The notes under the pieces are model-generated. The model ran no database searches. It saw nothing but the letters and a program-made list of their open reading frames with translations, and had not been told where the DNA came from. Shown in pieces: positions 51,158 through 59,616 of a DNA stretch of 64,000 nt. Position 1 is the first letter of the stretch. Each line of letters opens with the position of its first letter. Source of the stretch: CAYVRJ01 sp964453645 (GTDB lineage: Bacteria > Bacillota > Clostridia > Christensenellales > JAWKQI01). The position numbers were made by a program, and so were the translations under genes. The stretch covers positions 1-64,000 of the forward strand of contig CAYVRJ010000008.1 in assembly GCA_964453645.1 (NCBI GenBank), in the 5' to 3' direction.

Positions 51158-52540
51158 TTAGCTCTTTTTTAACCAATAGCCAATGCCGTTGACACTGTAT
51201 GCAAATTCCCGAAACTCGTGCAAATGATTGGGCGGAGTCAGGCCAAAGTCACCGGGAACCCCCAAAATCACCTCACCGTCCTTTTCCCCCACGATCAAAT
51301 GGCTGCTCGCCCGGTTCAATTTCTTCCACCGATACATCCCATATGCGCCGCCAAAAGGGCGAATGTCCTCCCCGTCCTCCTTCATGAGGGCAATAATTTC
51401 TACAGCCTTCCCATCAGTTTGAGCAGCATGAGCATTTGCATAGGGAAAAAAATTGCCGGAAAGAACCTCTTTACTCTCCTCCTGCGTGCCCTGCTGCATC
51501 TTCTCCCGTTGCATCTCTTGCTGTTCCATCTTGAACCTTTTCTCGTCTCCCCGCATCTTCTTTTCTTCGGTGCGAATTTCCATCTGCTCTAATCTGCTGC
51601 GCTCATCTTCGGCCCTGCGGCGAGCCATCTCTCGTTTCTTTTCCTCTTCAAACTTCTTTTTTTCCTCTTGCAACAACTGACGCTCCCGGTCTAACTTGCG
51701 CAAGTGTTCCTCCACTTGCAGTTTAAAGTTACTGTCGGGAGGGTATTTGCCCGCATCCTCCACCGTCATCTCTTGGGGTAGGCCGATGGGTGTCGTCTGT
51801 TGATTGTTTTGGCTCTGCTGCTCCTCCATCCTCTTTTTACGGATAATTTCGTCCACTTGCTGCTGGGCGCTCATGGATGAATTCCCTCCCGCAGGCTGCC
51901 CGTATATATCCACAATTTCGGGAAGGGTATAGGGAGCACTGCTGTTTGTCTCCTGAGGAACATAAGGGGTTGCTTCGGGGAAATACTCGTCGTCCGCAGG
52001 CACATCCTCCACAAAGTGAGGGAGTGGATTGGGGGGAAACTCCTCTCCCGACAACTGCTCGTCGGGCATATCGATGGGCAGGTTTTCCATCATCTCATCG
52101 GGAATCTCTTCGGGAAGAGGCCCTGTCATCATGGGCATAGGTACCTCAGTTGTTGTGGGCATGGGTGCTGTGGGTGCTGTGGGCATGGGTGCTGTTGGTT
52201 GAGGTTGTTTCTTAACTGTTGCCATAACGGGTTTTGCATTGTCTAAAATAATTTCGTCCTGAGGTTGTTTCTTTTTTAAATTCAACAGCTCCGACCGCAC
52301 TTTTGTCCAGTCGGCCTCACCGCCCTTCATGACAATGTTGTTGTCCACGTCCACCACGACAATACCCTGCACATCTCGGGGAGACACATAAAAACTTCCG
52401 GAAAAGTCCATCAAATATATTTTATTGTTGATGACGGCATACACTTTTTCGTTTTCGGCACCCTTCACATAAACCTTGTTGCCCTCCACTCTGGCCATTG
52501 CAATTAAATCTTTTCCTTTTAATATAATTTTCCTATTCAT
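51158..52540 (-). CDS. Large Pro-rich/coiled-coil protein with conserved ends, unknown function
   Basis: 460 residues. A small N-terminal beta domain (1-75, starts MNRKIILKGKDLIAMA) and a C-terminal beta-rich domain (about 370-460, DIRPFGGAYGMYRWKKLNRASSHLIVGEKDGEVILGVPGDF) flank a Pro/Met/Thr-rich region with tandem APMPT units (110-130), an acidic stretch and a highly charged coiled coil (265-350). The C-terminal part resembles the domain (DUF6128-like) at the end of clostridial envelope-associated proteins with W/Y-rich GVPG motifs; I am not certain. No signal peptide or membrane helix. It has GGTGAAGGTATG-type initiation at 52540. Confidence 0.55.
   Translation of the reverse strand: MNRKIILKGKDLIAMARVEGNKVYVKGAENEKVYAVINNKIYLMDFSGSFYVSPRDVQGIVVVDVDNNIVMKGGEADWTKVRSELLNLKKKQPQDEIILDNAKPVMATVKKQPQPTAPMPTAPTAPMPTTTEVPMPMMTGPLPEEIPDEMMENLPIDMPDEQLSGEEFPPNPLPHFVEDVPADDEYFPEATPYVPQETNSSAPYTLPEIVDIYGQPAGGNSSMSAQQQVDEIIRKKRMEEQQSQNNQQTTPIGLPQEMTVEDAGKYPPDSNFKLQVEEHLRKLDRERQLLQEEKKKFEEEKKREMARRRAEDERSRLEQMEIRTEEKKMRGDEKRFKMEQQEMQREKMQQGTQEESKEVLSGNFFPYANAHAAQTDGKAVEIIALMKEDGEDIRPFGGAYGMYRWKKLNRASSHLIVGEKDGEVILGVPGDFGLTPPNHLHEFREFAYSVNGIGYWLKKS
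52155..52196 (-). repeat. Short tandem repeat inside the coiled-coil protein gene
   Basis: The plus-strand unit GTGGGCATGGGTGCTGT recurs with small changes and encodes the APMPT-TAPT-APMPT run. Slipped-strand length changes here would keep or break the frame in multiples of three. Confidence 0.5.
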
Positions 52541-52617
52541 ACCTTCACCGCCCAGTTTTTTTTACTTAATTAATATGCAGGACAAATCTACTATATTCGG
52601 GGGCTTGGCAAATACTA

Positions 52618-52647
52618 GATGCATAATTATACTGTATATTATGCATC
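52618..52647. repeat. Perfect inverted repeat in the gene-free gap
   Basis: GATGCATAAT (52618-52627) and ATTATGCATC (52638-52647) around a 10-bp AT-rich centre. Confidence 0.6.
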
Positions 52648-52699
52648 GCAAATGCATGTGTTTGAGAAATATAGAAGTTTGTGTAGTATATACTGTCAT

Positions 52700-52840
52700 T
52701 TTTACCTGTGGATAACTTTTCGTATTCACTGTATAACCGGGGATTTATGCACCGTTTTATCAACATTATCCACAGGCATACCACAATCCACCGCAATTCA
52801 GCCCCTTGTAGGTGTGGATTTATCCAGTGGTTATCCACAG
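52700..52840. other. DnaA-box cluster, candidate replication origin or DnaA-binding site
   Basis: Within 133 bp there are three perfect DnaA boxes, TGTGGATAA (52707-52715, minus orientation), TTATCCACA (52766-52774) and TTATCCACA (52831-52839), plus TTATCAACA directly abutting the second (52757-52765) and TGTGGATTT (52813-52821). AT-rich DNA lies on both sides (52541-52700 and 52855-52978). The whole 438-bp gap between the flanking genes has no coding potential. Genes diverge from it. dnaA and dnaN are not in the window. Confidence 0.6.
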
Positions 52841-52978
52841 GCGCATTAGAAATGAATATTACATTTCCAGTGTAAAATTTTATTCATGTATTTTTATGTG
52901 TATACATTTGGGGGACAATATCTAATAATTATACATATGTATGCGAATTGCGGAATATACTGAGAAATAGGAGGATTT

Positions 52979-53566
52979 ATGGATTATTTAATGTTGGTGA
53001 ATCAAAAAACTCCCTTGCACCCTTCCTTCGTGCCCCCGGAGTTGCGTGAGATAAAATTACAGTATTTGAATTTAAATGTTGAAAAAACAGGAATTTTATT
53101 GTGTCAAAAAGTGTGTGATGCATTATTAAGCATGACAGATTCTGCAAGAGAGGAAGGTGTGTTTGGTTTTTTGCTCATGAGTGGGTATCGGAGTTTTGAC
53201 TATCAGCGCCAGTTGTACGAAAAAAAGTTAGCCGAGAACCCAAACTATGGAAAAGATGCCCCGCCTCAGGTGGCTCGGCCGGGGGAGAGCGAGCACCACA
53301 CGGGGCTTGCCCTGGATCTGGTGTGTGTTTCGTATCCTCATTTGGAGGTGGCGTTTGCAGAAACCCACTGCGCCCAGTGGCTCTTTCAAAACGCACACCG
53401 CTTTGGGTTTATTTTGCGCTATCCTGCGGACAAAGTGCACATCACGGGCATTGGCTACGAACCTTGGCACTACCGCTATGTGGGAGAAACTGCTGCACTT
53501 CAAATGCATAAAAACAATTTGACATTAGAAGAATACCTTGAAAAAAGGGATTCCTATACATTATAA
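52979..53566 (+). CDS. VanY-type D-alanyl-D-alanine carboxypeptidase
   Basis: 195 residues of the M15 zinc peptidase family. Metal and catalytic residues: SGYRSFDYQ, SEHHTGLALD (His106, Asp113) and EPWHYRYVG (Glu161, His164). It trims D-Ala from peptidoglycan stem peptides. No signal peptide or membrane helix is evident, which is unusual for a wall enzyme and suggests a cytoplasmic role or non-classical export. GGAGG lies 5 bp upstream of the ATG. First gene to the right of the DnaA-box cluster. Confidence 0.85.
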   Translation: MDYLMLVNQKTPLHPSFVPPELREIKLQYLNLNVEKTGILLCQKVCDALLSMTDSAREEGVFGFLLMSGYRSFDYQRQLYEKKLAENPNYGKDAPPQVARPGESEHHTGLALDLVCVSYPHLEVAFAETHCAQWLFQNAHRFGFILRYPADKVHITGIGYEPWHYRYVGETAALQMHKNNLTLEEYLEKRDSYTL

Positions 53567-53573
53567 TATATAC

Positions 53574-53876
53574 ATGAACTTTTATGAACAAGTCTATGAA
53601 AAAGTGAAGCTGATTCCAATGGGAAAGGTGTCCACCTACGGGCGCATTGCCATGATGTGCGGCGTGCCCCGGGGCGCACGGGCGGTGGGTAACGCCCTCC
53701 ACCACAACCCCTATCCGGGGGTGGTGCCCTGCCACCGGGTGGTGAACAGTTGCGGCAAGCTTGCCAAAGCGTTTGCCTTTGGCGGGATTGAGGCCAAGAA
53801 AAAACTCCTTCAGAGCGAAGGAGTGGAAGTGGCAAATGATGCTGTGGATTTAAAAAAGTATCTCTGGTCGGAATAA
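53574..53876 (+). CDS. Alkyltransferase-domain protein (Ogt/ATL-like)
   Basis: 100 residues covering only the C-terminal domain of O6-alkylguanine-DNA alkyltransferases: VKLIPMGKVSTYGRIAMMCGVPRGARAVGNAL (helix-turn-helix and Arg finger), then the active-site motif VPCHRVV with the reactive Cys kept. Alkyltransferase-like proteins with Trp or Ala at this position only bind DNA; the Cys here suggests a working or single-domain enzyme. It starts 7 bp behind the VanY gene with no clear ribosome binding site, so the start is tentative (a TTG at 53538 is the alternative). Confidence 0.8.
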   Translation: MNFYEQVYEKVKLIPMGKVSTYGRIAMMCGVPRGARAVGNALHHNPYPGVVPCHRVVNSCGKLAKAFAFGGIEAKKKLLQSEGVEVANDAVDLKKYLWSE

Positions 53877-53878
53877 AC

Positions 53879-54511
53879 TTATTTCGTTCCGAAGATTCGG
53901 TCTCCCGCATCACCCAGTCCGGGCAGGATATAACCGATCTCGTTTAACCGTTCGTCCACAGCCCCGCAGAAGATGGACACATCGCTGTGGGCTGTTTTTA
54001 ACCGTTCAATTCCCTCGGGTGCAGCGATGATGCACATAAACTTAATGTTGGTGCACCCCCGTGCCTTAATGTAATCGATGGCAGCCACGGCACTTCCGCC
54101 GGTTGCCAGCATGGGGTCTAACACAAACACTTCTCGGGAGGAGATGTCCTCGGGTAATTTGCAGTAGTACTCGCAGGGTTCCAAAGTCTCGTGATCCCGA
54201 TACATGCCGATGTGGCCGATCTTTGCAGCGGGCACCAGCGCTAAAATTCCGTTCACCATACCCAGCCCCGCCCTTAAGATGGGCACCAGCGCTAGGGTTT
54301 TCCCCGAAATCATTTTGCCGATGGTGCGGGCAAGGGGTGTTTCTATTTCAACGTCTTTTAAGGGCAGTGTGCGCATGGCTTCGTATGCCATGAGGTTTGC
54401 AATTTCTTCCACAAGCTGGCGGAATTGCATGGAACCGGTGTTCACATCTCTTAGCAGCGTTATCTTATGCGTGATCAGTGGGTGGTCGAATACCACAGGT
54501 TGACTAGACAT
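53879..54511 (-). CDS. upp: Uracil phosphoribosyltransferase
   Basis: 210 residues with the PRPP-binding loop [12 protein letters not shown] and the C-terminal [13 protein letters not shown]. It salvages uracil to UMP. The start at 54511 ([17 protein letters not shown]) has GAGG about 10 bp upstream; a longer frame reaches 54541. Convergent with the alkyltransferase-like gene with 2 bp between stops. Confidence 0.95.
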   Translation of the reverse strand: MSSQPVVFDHPLITHKITLLRDVNTGSMQFRQLVEEIANLMAYEAMRTLPLKDVEIETPLARTIGKMISGKTLALVPILRAGLGMVNGILALVPAAKIGHIGMYRDHETLEPCEYYCKLPEDISSREVFVLDPMLATGGSAVAAIDYIKARGCTNIKFMCIIAAPEGIERLKTAHSDVSIFCGAVDERLNEIGYILPGLGDAGDRIFGTK

Positions 54512-54590
54512 GAATGCGTACCTCGTATTAAAAAATTTCATTATACAGTATTATAGCAGTATGTTTTTGAATATTCAACAACAATTGAAT

Positions 54591-54619
54591 AAACCCCGCA
54601 CATGTTTCATGCGGGGTTT
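54591..54619. terminator. Terminator behind mazF
   Basis: AAACCCCGCA (54591-54600) pairs perfectly with TGCGGGGTTT (54610-54619), followed by TTTCACTTTT on the plus strand and TTTATT on the minus strand. Confidence 0.7.
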
Positions 54620-54626
54620 TTCACTT

Positions 54627-54953
54627 TTATCTAATTTCCATGCTTATTTTTAATCCCTTGCCGATCTTTAGCATCTCATCATCGGTCAATCGTCCAATCT
54701 TTTGCTTTAGTCGGGTTTTATCCAGCGTCCGCAATTGTTCTAATAAAACCGTGGAACCGCTGTCGTTTAAATCTATATTGATGTGTGTGGGTAAAATTTT
54801 TTCGGTTTTTGTGGTCATCGCCGCAACGATTACCGTGGGTGAAAACCGGTTGCCCACATCGTTTTGTATAATTAAAACAGGGCGAATACCTCCCTGTTCA
54901 GAACCAACCACAGGATCGAGATCTGCATAATACACATCCCCCCTCTCAATCAT
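54627..54953 (-). CDS. mazF: MazF/EndoA-type mRNA interferase
   Basis: 108 residues of the PemK/MazF fold: [29 protein letters not shown], then [16 protein letters not shown] and [12 protein letters not shown]. EndoA-type toxins cut mRNA at short sequences. GAGGTGACGAAACG precedes the ATG. The 100 bp upstream contain no antitoxin frame, although many Firmicutes keep mazE directly before mazF, so this copy appears to be an orphan. Confidence 0.9.
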   Translation of the reverse strand: MIERGDVYYADLDPVVGSEQGGIRPVLIIQNDVGNRFSPTVIVAAMTTKTEKILPTHINIDLNDSGSTVLLEQLRTLDKTRLKQKIGRLTDDEMLKIGKGLKISMEIR

Positions 54954-55053
54954 CGTTTCGTCACCTCGCTTGCGAATAATCTTTGGCTATACTATTGTAT
55001 TCACAAGCTTTTCAGTGGGTTAATGCAGAATGGGAGTAAATGTCTGTCTTTAT

Positions 55054-56550
55054 TTATAAAAAAATTTCTCCAATGGTATCCATGGGGGTCATGGAGTATT
55101 CGCCGAACTTGCGGGCAGCACGCTCCCCGGCCTTGCCGCAGACGAATGCGCCCATGCTAGCTGCATCGTATCCACCCAACCCTTGGGCCATAAACGCTGC
55201 AACCACCCCCGAGAGCACGTCTCCGCTGCCCCCCTTAGCCATGCCGGGGGTTCCCGCACGAACGAGGCAAACCTTTTCACCACCCTTGTCGGCAATCACA
55301 GTGGTTGCCCCTTTGAGCAGCACGGTCACATGGTTTTGCCGGGCGTAGTTGACTGCCGCAACCACGGGATTTTGCAAAATATACTCCAACTCCAGCCCCG
55401 TCAAGCGGGAAAACTCCTTGGGATGAGGGGTAATCACCACTTCCCCCGACGGCCTGTTCAGTGCCGTTTTGTCATAGGACAGGATGTTGAGGGCATCTGC
55501 ATCCAACACCTTTGCAATCTTTAAGGTGAGCAAATATTTCAAGGTGTGTTCCATGCCCTGCTGTTTACCCATGCCCGAACCGATGCAGACGCAGTTCTTG
55601 CCCGCAAGGAGCTCGTCGATGGTGGCTTCGGGAATATGTTCAAACTTATCTCCCGTTCCGGCCACGGGTTGGATCACCGCCGAAGTCAACTTCTTGGCGT
55701 AAATGTCGTGCAAGTGAGTGGGAATTGCGGCATACACCACTCCGGCACCGGCCTTGAGGGCACCGTTCACGCACATCACCCCCGCCCCGGTATATCCCAC
55801 ACCGCCGCAAAAGACGATCAGGTGCCCGTAGCTGCCCTTGTGGGTGTTGCTGCTGCGCTTCACAGGGGCCAATTCCCACAGACCCGACGCATACACTTGG
55901 TATACAGCTTTGTTAAGCACAGGGCTGCCCTCATCAATGCCGATCTTGTGCAGGCTCAGCTTTCCCACGGCATCACAGCCGGGATAGAGGAAGTGACCCG
56001 GTTTGGGGTATTGGAAGGTCACCGTTTCGTCGGCAACCACACATTCGCCCATGATATGTCCGTTTTCACCATTCACCCCCGAGGGAATGTCAACAGCAAT
56101 GGTATATGCTCTGGATGCGTTGATGAGTTTAATGGTTTCCTTGTAAATTCCCTCCACATTTCGACTCAGGCCCGTTCCGAACAGGGCATCCACGATTAGG
56201 TCTTTGGAGGTGATGTCCCAAAACAAGCTGTTGAGTTGTTCTTGGGAAGAAATGCGGGTTATGTCACCTTTTAAGAAGTACTGTGCGTTGAGGAACGCAT
56301 CGCCCTTGGGGATATCTCCAATGAGGATGGCTGTGACGTGTTTACCCATGGTTTTTAGCTGACGGGCGACTGCAAAGCCATCTCCGCCGTTGTTACCCGA
56401 GCCGCAGAACACATAGGCACGGTCGTAGCCGGTGCACAGGGCGGAGACGGCAAATGCTGCATTTTCCATGAGCACGATGCCCGGAATTTTGAGCGTGCCG
56501 ATCATGTACTTGTCGTTTGCCATGCTCTCTTTGGGTGTTAGTGCGATCAT
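55054..56550 (-). CDS. nnr: Bifunctional NAD(P)H-hydrate epimerase/dehydratase
   Basis: 498 residues: YjeF-type epimerase domain (about 1-205, YVFCGSGNNGGDGFAVARQL) joined to an ADP-dependent (S)-NAD(P)HX dehydratase of the ribokinase fold (about 220-498, VVITPHPKEFSRLTG, AKGGSGDVLSGVVAAFMAQG). It repairs hydrated NADH and NADPH. The start at 56550 has GAGAGGAAG upstream; the frame stays open through repeat R2 but without support. Confidence 0.93.
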   Translation of the reverse strand: MIALTPKESMANDKYMIGTLKIPGIVLMENAAFAVSALCTGYDRAYVFCGSGNNGGDGFAVARQLKTMGKHVTAILIGDIPKGDAFLNAQYFLKGDITRISSQEQLNSLFWDITSKDLIVDALFGTGLSRNVEGIYKETIKLINASRAYTIAVDIPSGVNGENGHIMGECVVADETVTFQYPKPGHFLYPGCDAVGKLSLHKIGIDEGSPVLNKAVYQVYASGLWELAPVKRSSNTHKGSYGHLIVFCGGVGYTGAGVMCVNGALKAGAGVVYAAIPTHLHDIYAKKLTSAVIQPVAGTGDKFEHIPEATIDELLAGKNCVCIGSGMGKQQGMEHTLKYLLTLKIAKVLDADALNILSYDKTALNRPSGEVVITPHPKEFSRLTGLELEYILQNPVVAAVNYARQNHVTVLLKGATTVIADKGGEKVCLVRAGTPGMAKGGSGDVLSGVVAAFMAQGLGGYDAASMGAFVCGKAGERAARKFGEYSMTPMDTIGEIFL

Positions 56551-56560
56551 ACTTCCTCTC

Positions 56561-56760
56561 TTTTTCTCGGGGGCTACTCGCCCCCGAATCCCTCGGCAGG
56601 GACTGAGTCCCTGCACCCCTTGTGCAAAAGCTATCGCTTTTGCTGGGATATATTTAATAGACTTCGCAAAGCGATAGCTTTGCACGAAAAGTTTTTGGGG
56701 TTTTTAGGGGGATTTTTACAAAAATCCACCTAAACGGGCGTGGGCAGAGCCCACAATAAA
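56561..56760. repeat. Dispersed intergenic repeat, copy R2
   Basis: Nested palindromes: CGGGGGC (56568-56574) with GCCCCCG (56580-56586), GCAGGGACT-GAGTCCCTGC, AAAGCGATAGCTTTGCAC, AAAAGTTTTTGGGG and GGGCAGAGCCC. It shares block order with R1 at 20411-20630. It fills the gap between recX and nnr. Confidence 0.6.
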
Positions 56761-56770
56761 ATAAAAACTC

Positions 56771-57247
56771 TCAATCTTCACTATCGTCTTGTATCACTTG
56801 GTTGGCGCAGGAGCTGGCGCAGTCGTAGGAAAAACCCTTGTTCATCAACTGGCGAATGAGCTTCTGCCGGAGCTTGCGCTGCTCGAAACCCTGGTTCTTG
56901 CGCACAACTTCTTTCGCTAAGCTTAAGGCTGTCTCATCTTCACCCTCATAGGCCACCAGGGCATCTTCAATAATAAAAGAATCCACACCCCTTTGGCGCA
57001 GCTTCTGCTCGATGGCGTAGCGGGAAAGCTTGTTTTGGTTGAGGGAAACAAAGTTTTCCGCATAACTCATATCGTCCACATAGTTGTAATCCCGAAGCTT
57101 GTCCATCGTACTATCTACCGCCTCTTGAGGTACATCTCTTGACCGCAGATAATTTTCTACTTCAGCACCCGTGCGCTGTTTGAGTGATATGTACCCAAGA
57201 GCAGTATCAAAGGGACTTTTTACTGCTCTTTTTGTCTTTTGTACCAT
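56771..57247 (-). CDS. recX: RecX regulator
   Basis: 158 residues made of three-helix repeats typical of RecX: ALGYISLKQRTGAEVENYLRSRDV, YNYVDDMSYAENFVSLN, LSRYAIEQKLRQRGV and KLIRQLMNKGFSYD. RecX binds RecA filaments and limits recombination and SOS activity. No recA gene is adjacent. Confidence 0.88.
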   Translation of the reverse strand: MVQKTKRAVKSPFDTALGYISLKQRTGAEVENYLRSRDVPQEAVDSTMDKLRDYNYVDDMSYAENFVSLNQNKLSRYAIEQKLRQRGVDSFIIEDALVAYEGEDETALSLAKEVVRKNQGFEQRKLRQKLIRQLMNKGFSYDCASSCANQVIQDDSED

Positions 57248-57405
57248 ACAATTGCCTTTTTGCTTTAGTATACACTACTCTTCATAAAGAAACAATTGTT
57301 ATAAAGAGAAGGGGTGAGTTATTTTTGTTTGTCTGAACCATCCTGTCTTAACCACCTAAGATATATATATTCAGAAAACAAAATTGTGTTCCTTCTTTTT
57401 TTCTA

Positions 57406-57434
57406 TTGCATTTTTATGCAAAGTAATGTATATT
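57406..57434 (+). promoter_or_regulatory. Arg operon promoter with ArgR box
   Basis: TTGCAT (57406-57411), a 17-bp spacer and TATATT (57429-57434). The perfect palindrome TTGCATTTTTATGCAA (57406-57421) fits the ARG box pattern and covers the -35 region, so an arginine-loaded ArgR/AhrC repressor would block the promoter. Confidence 0.65.
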
Positions 57435-57467
57435 AAGTATTAAATAATTTATTTTGTTGAGGTGCAA

Positions 57468-58499
57468 ATGAAAAGTGTAAGTGTGTTGGGTGCAAACGGG
57501 TATACAGGGGCAGAACTGGTAAATATTTTGCTCTCCCATCCCGAAGTTTCCCTTAAATATTGTGTGTCCCGCTGTTATGCGGGCCAAGAGCTGTCCTCCG
57601 TCTACGGTGGTTTTGTTAACAGTGGCGTCACCTTAAGTGAAATGAATATCCAGAAGATATGCAGCGAAAGTGAATATGTATTCCTCGCCTTACCCCACGG
57701 GGTGTCCATGGAAACAGCCAAAACCTGTGTGGACATGGGTGTTAAAGTCATCGATTTGAGCGGAGACTACCGCTACGACGATATTTCCGTCTACGAAAAG
57801 TGGTACGGCAAACCCCACAAATACGAGGAATTAAACCAACAGGCCGTGTATGGTTTATGCGAAGTGTATGCAGAAAAAATAACAAATGCGAATATCGTCG
57901 CAAACCCCGGGTGTTACACCACTGCTTCCATCCTGCCCCTCTACCCCTTACTCAAGGAAAAAGTTGTGGACAATAAAAATATAATCGTGGATGCACTGTC
58001 GGGGGTATCGGGTGCGGGGCGCAAGGAGGATCTGGTCTATTCCTTTTGTGAAGTGGACGGTTCCGCCAAAGCCTATGGAGTGGCCACCCACCGCCACACC
58101 TCCGAAATCGAACAGGAGTTATCGAAGGCCTTCGGCGGGGAGACCCTGATCTCCTTCACTCCCCACCTGCTGCCCATCAAGCGGGGTATCCTTGCAACGG
58201 TTTATGCCAACCTAACAAAAGATGTGACTCGGCAGGATATTTTAAATATATATAGAAAGTTTTACTCCTCCCCCTTTGTCACTGTGTTAGAACAGGGCTT
58301 GCCCGAGATTAAACACGTGGCAAACACCAACAACATCCACATTGGGTTTGTCATCGACGAGCGGTTAAACAGGCTTGTGGTCGTGAGTGCCATCGACAAC
58401 CTGCAAAAGGGTGCGGCAGGGCAGGCAGTACAAAACTTTAACATCATGGCGGGGCATCCTCAGGAACTGGGGCTCAACCGCTACACCACCGGAATATAA
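57468..58499 (+). CDS. argC: N-acetyl-gamma-glutamyl-phosphate reductase
   Basis: 343 residues. NAD(P)-binding GANGYTGAELV starts the protein; the catalytic Cys is in NPGCYTTA, and the C-terminal half (GVATHRHTSEIEQEL, HLLPIKRGILATVYA) is canonical. Third step of arginine synthesis. The ATG at 57468 follows GAGGTG. It heads the arg operon behind an ArgR-box promoter. Confidence 0.96.
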   Translation: MKSVSVLGANGYTGAELVNILLSHPEVSLKYCVSRCYAGQELSSVYGGFVNSGVTLSEMNIQKICSESEYVFLALPHGVSMETAKTCVDMGVKVIDLSGDYRYDDISVYEKWYGKPHKYEELNQQAVYGLCEVYAEKITNANIVANPGCYTTASILPLYPLLKEKVVDNKNIIVDALSGVSGAGRKEDLVYSFCEVDGSAKAYGVATHRHTSEIEQELSKAFGGETLISFTPHLLPIKRGILATVYANLTKDVTRQDILNIYRKFYSSPFVTVLEQGLPEIKHVANTNNIHIGFVIDERLNRLVVVSAIDNLQKGAAGQAVQNFNIMAGHPQELGLNRYTTGI

Positions 58500-58515
58500 A
58501 CAAGGGAGCGTATAC

Positions 58516-59382
58516 ATGGAAAAATACATTGAAAAAGCAGATATATTAATTGAAGCACTGCCCTATATTCAAAAACTTTCGGGCAAGACCATCGTTGTGA
58601 AGTACGGCGGTGCCGCCATGCAAAACGACGACCTCACCAACAAGATTTTGCAGGACATCACCCTGTTAAAATTTGTAGGGGTCAACCCCATTGTGGTGCA
58701 CGGAGGTGGGCCGGACATCAACGCACTGCTGCTTGCGCTCAACATTGAGCCAAAGTTTGAAAACGGACTGCGTGTGACCGACGAAAAAACCATGGAAATT
58801 GTACAAATGACCCTCACCGGCAAGATCAACAAGGCCATTGTAGCCAAACTCAACGCCATGGGGGGCAGAGCCATCGGCCTTTGCGGCATCGATGCCAATT
58901 TAATAACCGCCAAGAAACTCCCCCCCAAGAACGGTGTGGATTTGGGGCAGGTGGGGCAAATCACCGGGGTGAACACCAAACTGTTAAACCTGCTGACCAA
59001 GGACGAATACATTCCCGTCATCGCACCCATTGGCATTGGGGAGAACGGGGAGAGTTACAACATCAATGCAGATACTGCCGCATCGGAAATTGCCGTGGCC
59101 CTCAAGGCGGAAAAGCTCATGTTCCTAACGGACACCGACGGGGTGCGCACCGATGCCAACGACCCTGAAACCCTGATTCACTTTATGTCGGTGAGTGACG
59201 TGCTCTCCCGCATCGAGGACGGAACCATTTGCGGCGGTATGATCCCCAAGGTGCAGGGCGCCATTAACAGCATTCAGTGCGGGGTGAACCGCACCCACAT
59301 CTTAAACGGAACCATCCCTCACCCCTTATTATTAGAAATTTTTACCGACTCGGGTATTGGAACCATGATAACGAATGAGTGA
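58516..59382 (+). CDS. argB: Acetylglutamate kinase
   Basis: 288 residues of the amino acid kinase family: VVKYGGAAM, VVHGGGPDIN, GLRVTDEKTMEIVQM, and the C-terminal nucleotide site FLTDTDGVR. The N-terminal helix (KADILIEALPYIQKL) is the type found in arginine-sensitive hexameric enzymes, so feedback inhibition is likely. Follows argC by 16 bp with GGGAG. Confidence 0.96.
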   Translation: MEKYIEKADILIEALPYIQKLSGKTIVVKYGGAAMQNDDLTNKILQDITLLKFVGVNPIVVHGGGPDINALLLALNIEPKFENGLRVTDEKTMEIVQMTLTGKINKAIVAKLNAMGGRAIGLCGIDANLITAKKLPPKNGVDLGQVGQITGVNTKLLNLLTKDEYIPVIAPIGIGENGESYNINADTAASEIAVALKAEKLMFLTDTDGVRTDANDPETLIHFMSVSDVLSRIEDGTICGGMIPKVQGAINSIQCGVNRTHILNGTIPHPLLLEIFTDSGIGTMITNE

Positions 59383-59397
59383 AGGAGGAATCATACC

Positions 59398-59616
59398 ATG
59401 AACTTTACAGCCTATATTCAAAAGGATGCAGAGAGCGGCATGTATGTGGGTATTGTTCCCGCACTGCCGGGTGCCCACACGCAGGCAAAAACGTTAGACG
59501 AACTCAACGCCAATCTTAAGGAAGTGATTGAACTCTGTATGGAAGACTTGGATGAGGAAGAAACAAAATTGCTGCCAACATTTGCAGGGATTTCTCAAAT
59601 TGAGGTTTCTCCGTGA
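59398..59616 (+). CDS. hicB: HicB-type antitoxin
   Basis: 72 residues forming the partly degraded RNase-H-like HicB fold: FTAYIQKDAESGMYVGIVPALPGAHTQAKTLDELNANLKEVIELC. No C-terminal DNA-binding domain is visible, as in short HicB proteins. AAGGAGG precedes the ATG. Lies between argB and argD, where it interrupts the arginine operon. Confidence 0.88.
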   Translation: MNFTAYIQKDAESGMYVGIVPALPGAHTQAKTLDELNANLKEVIELCMEDLDEEETKLLPTFAGISQIEVSP

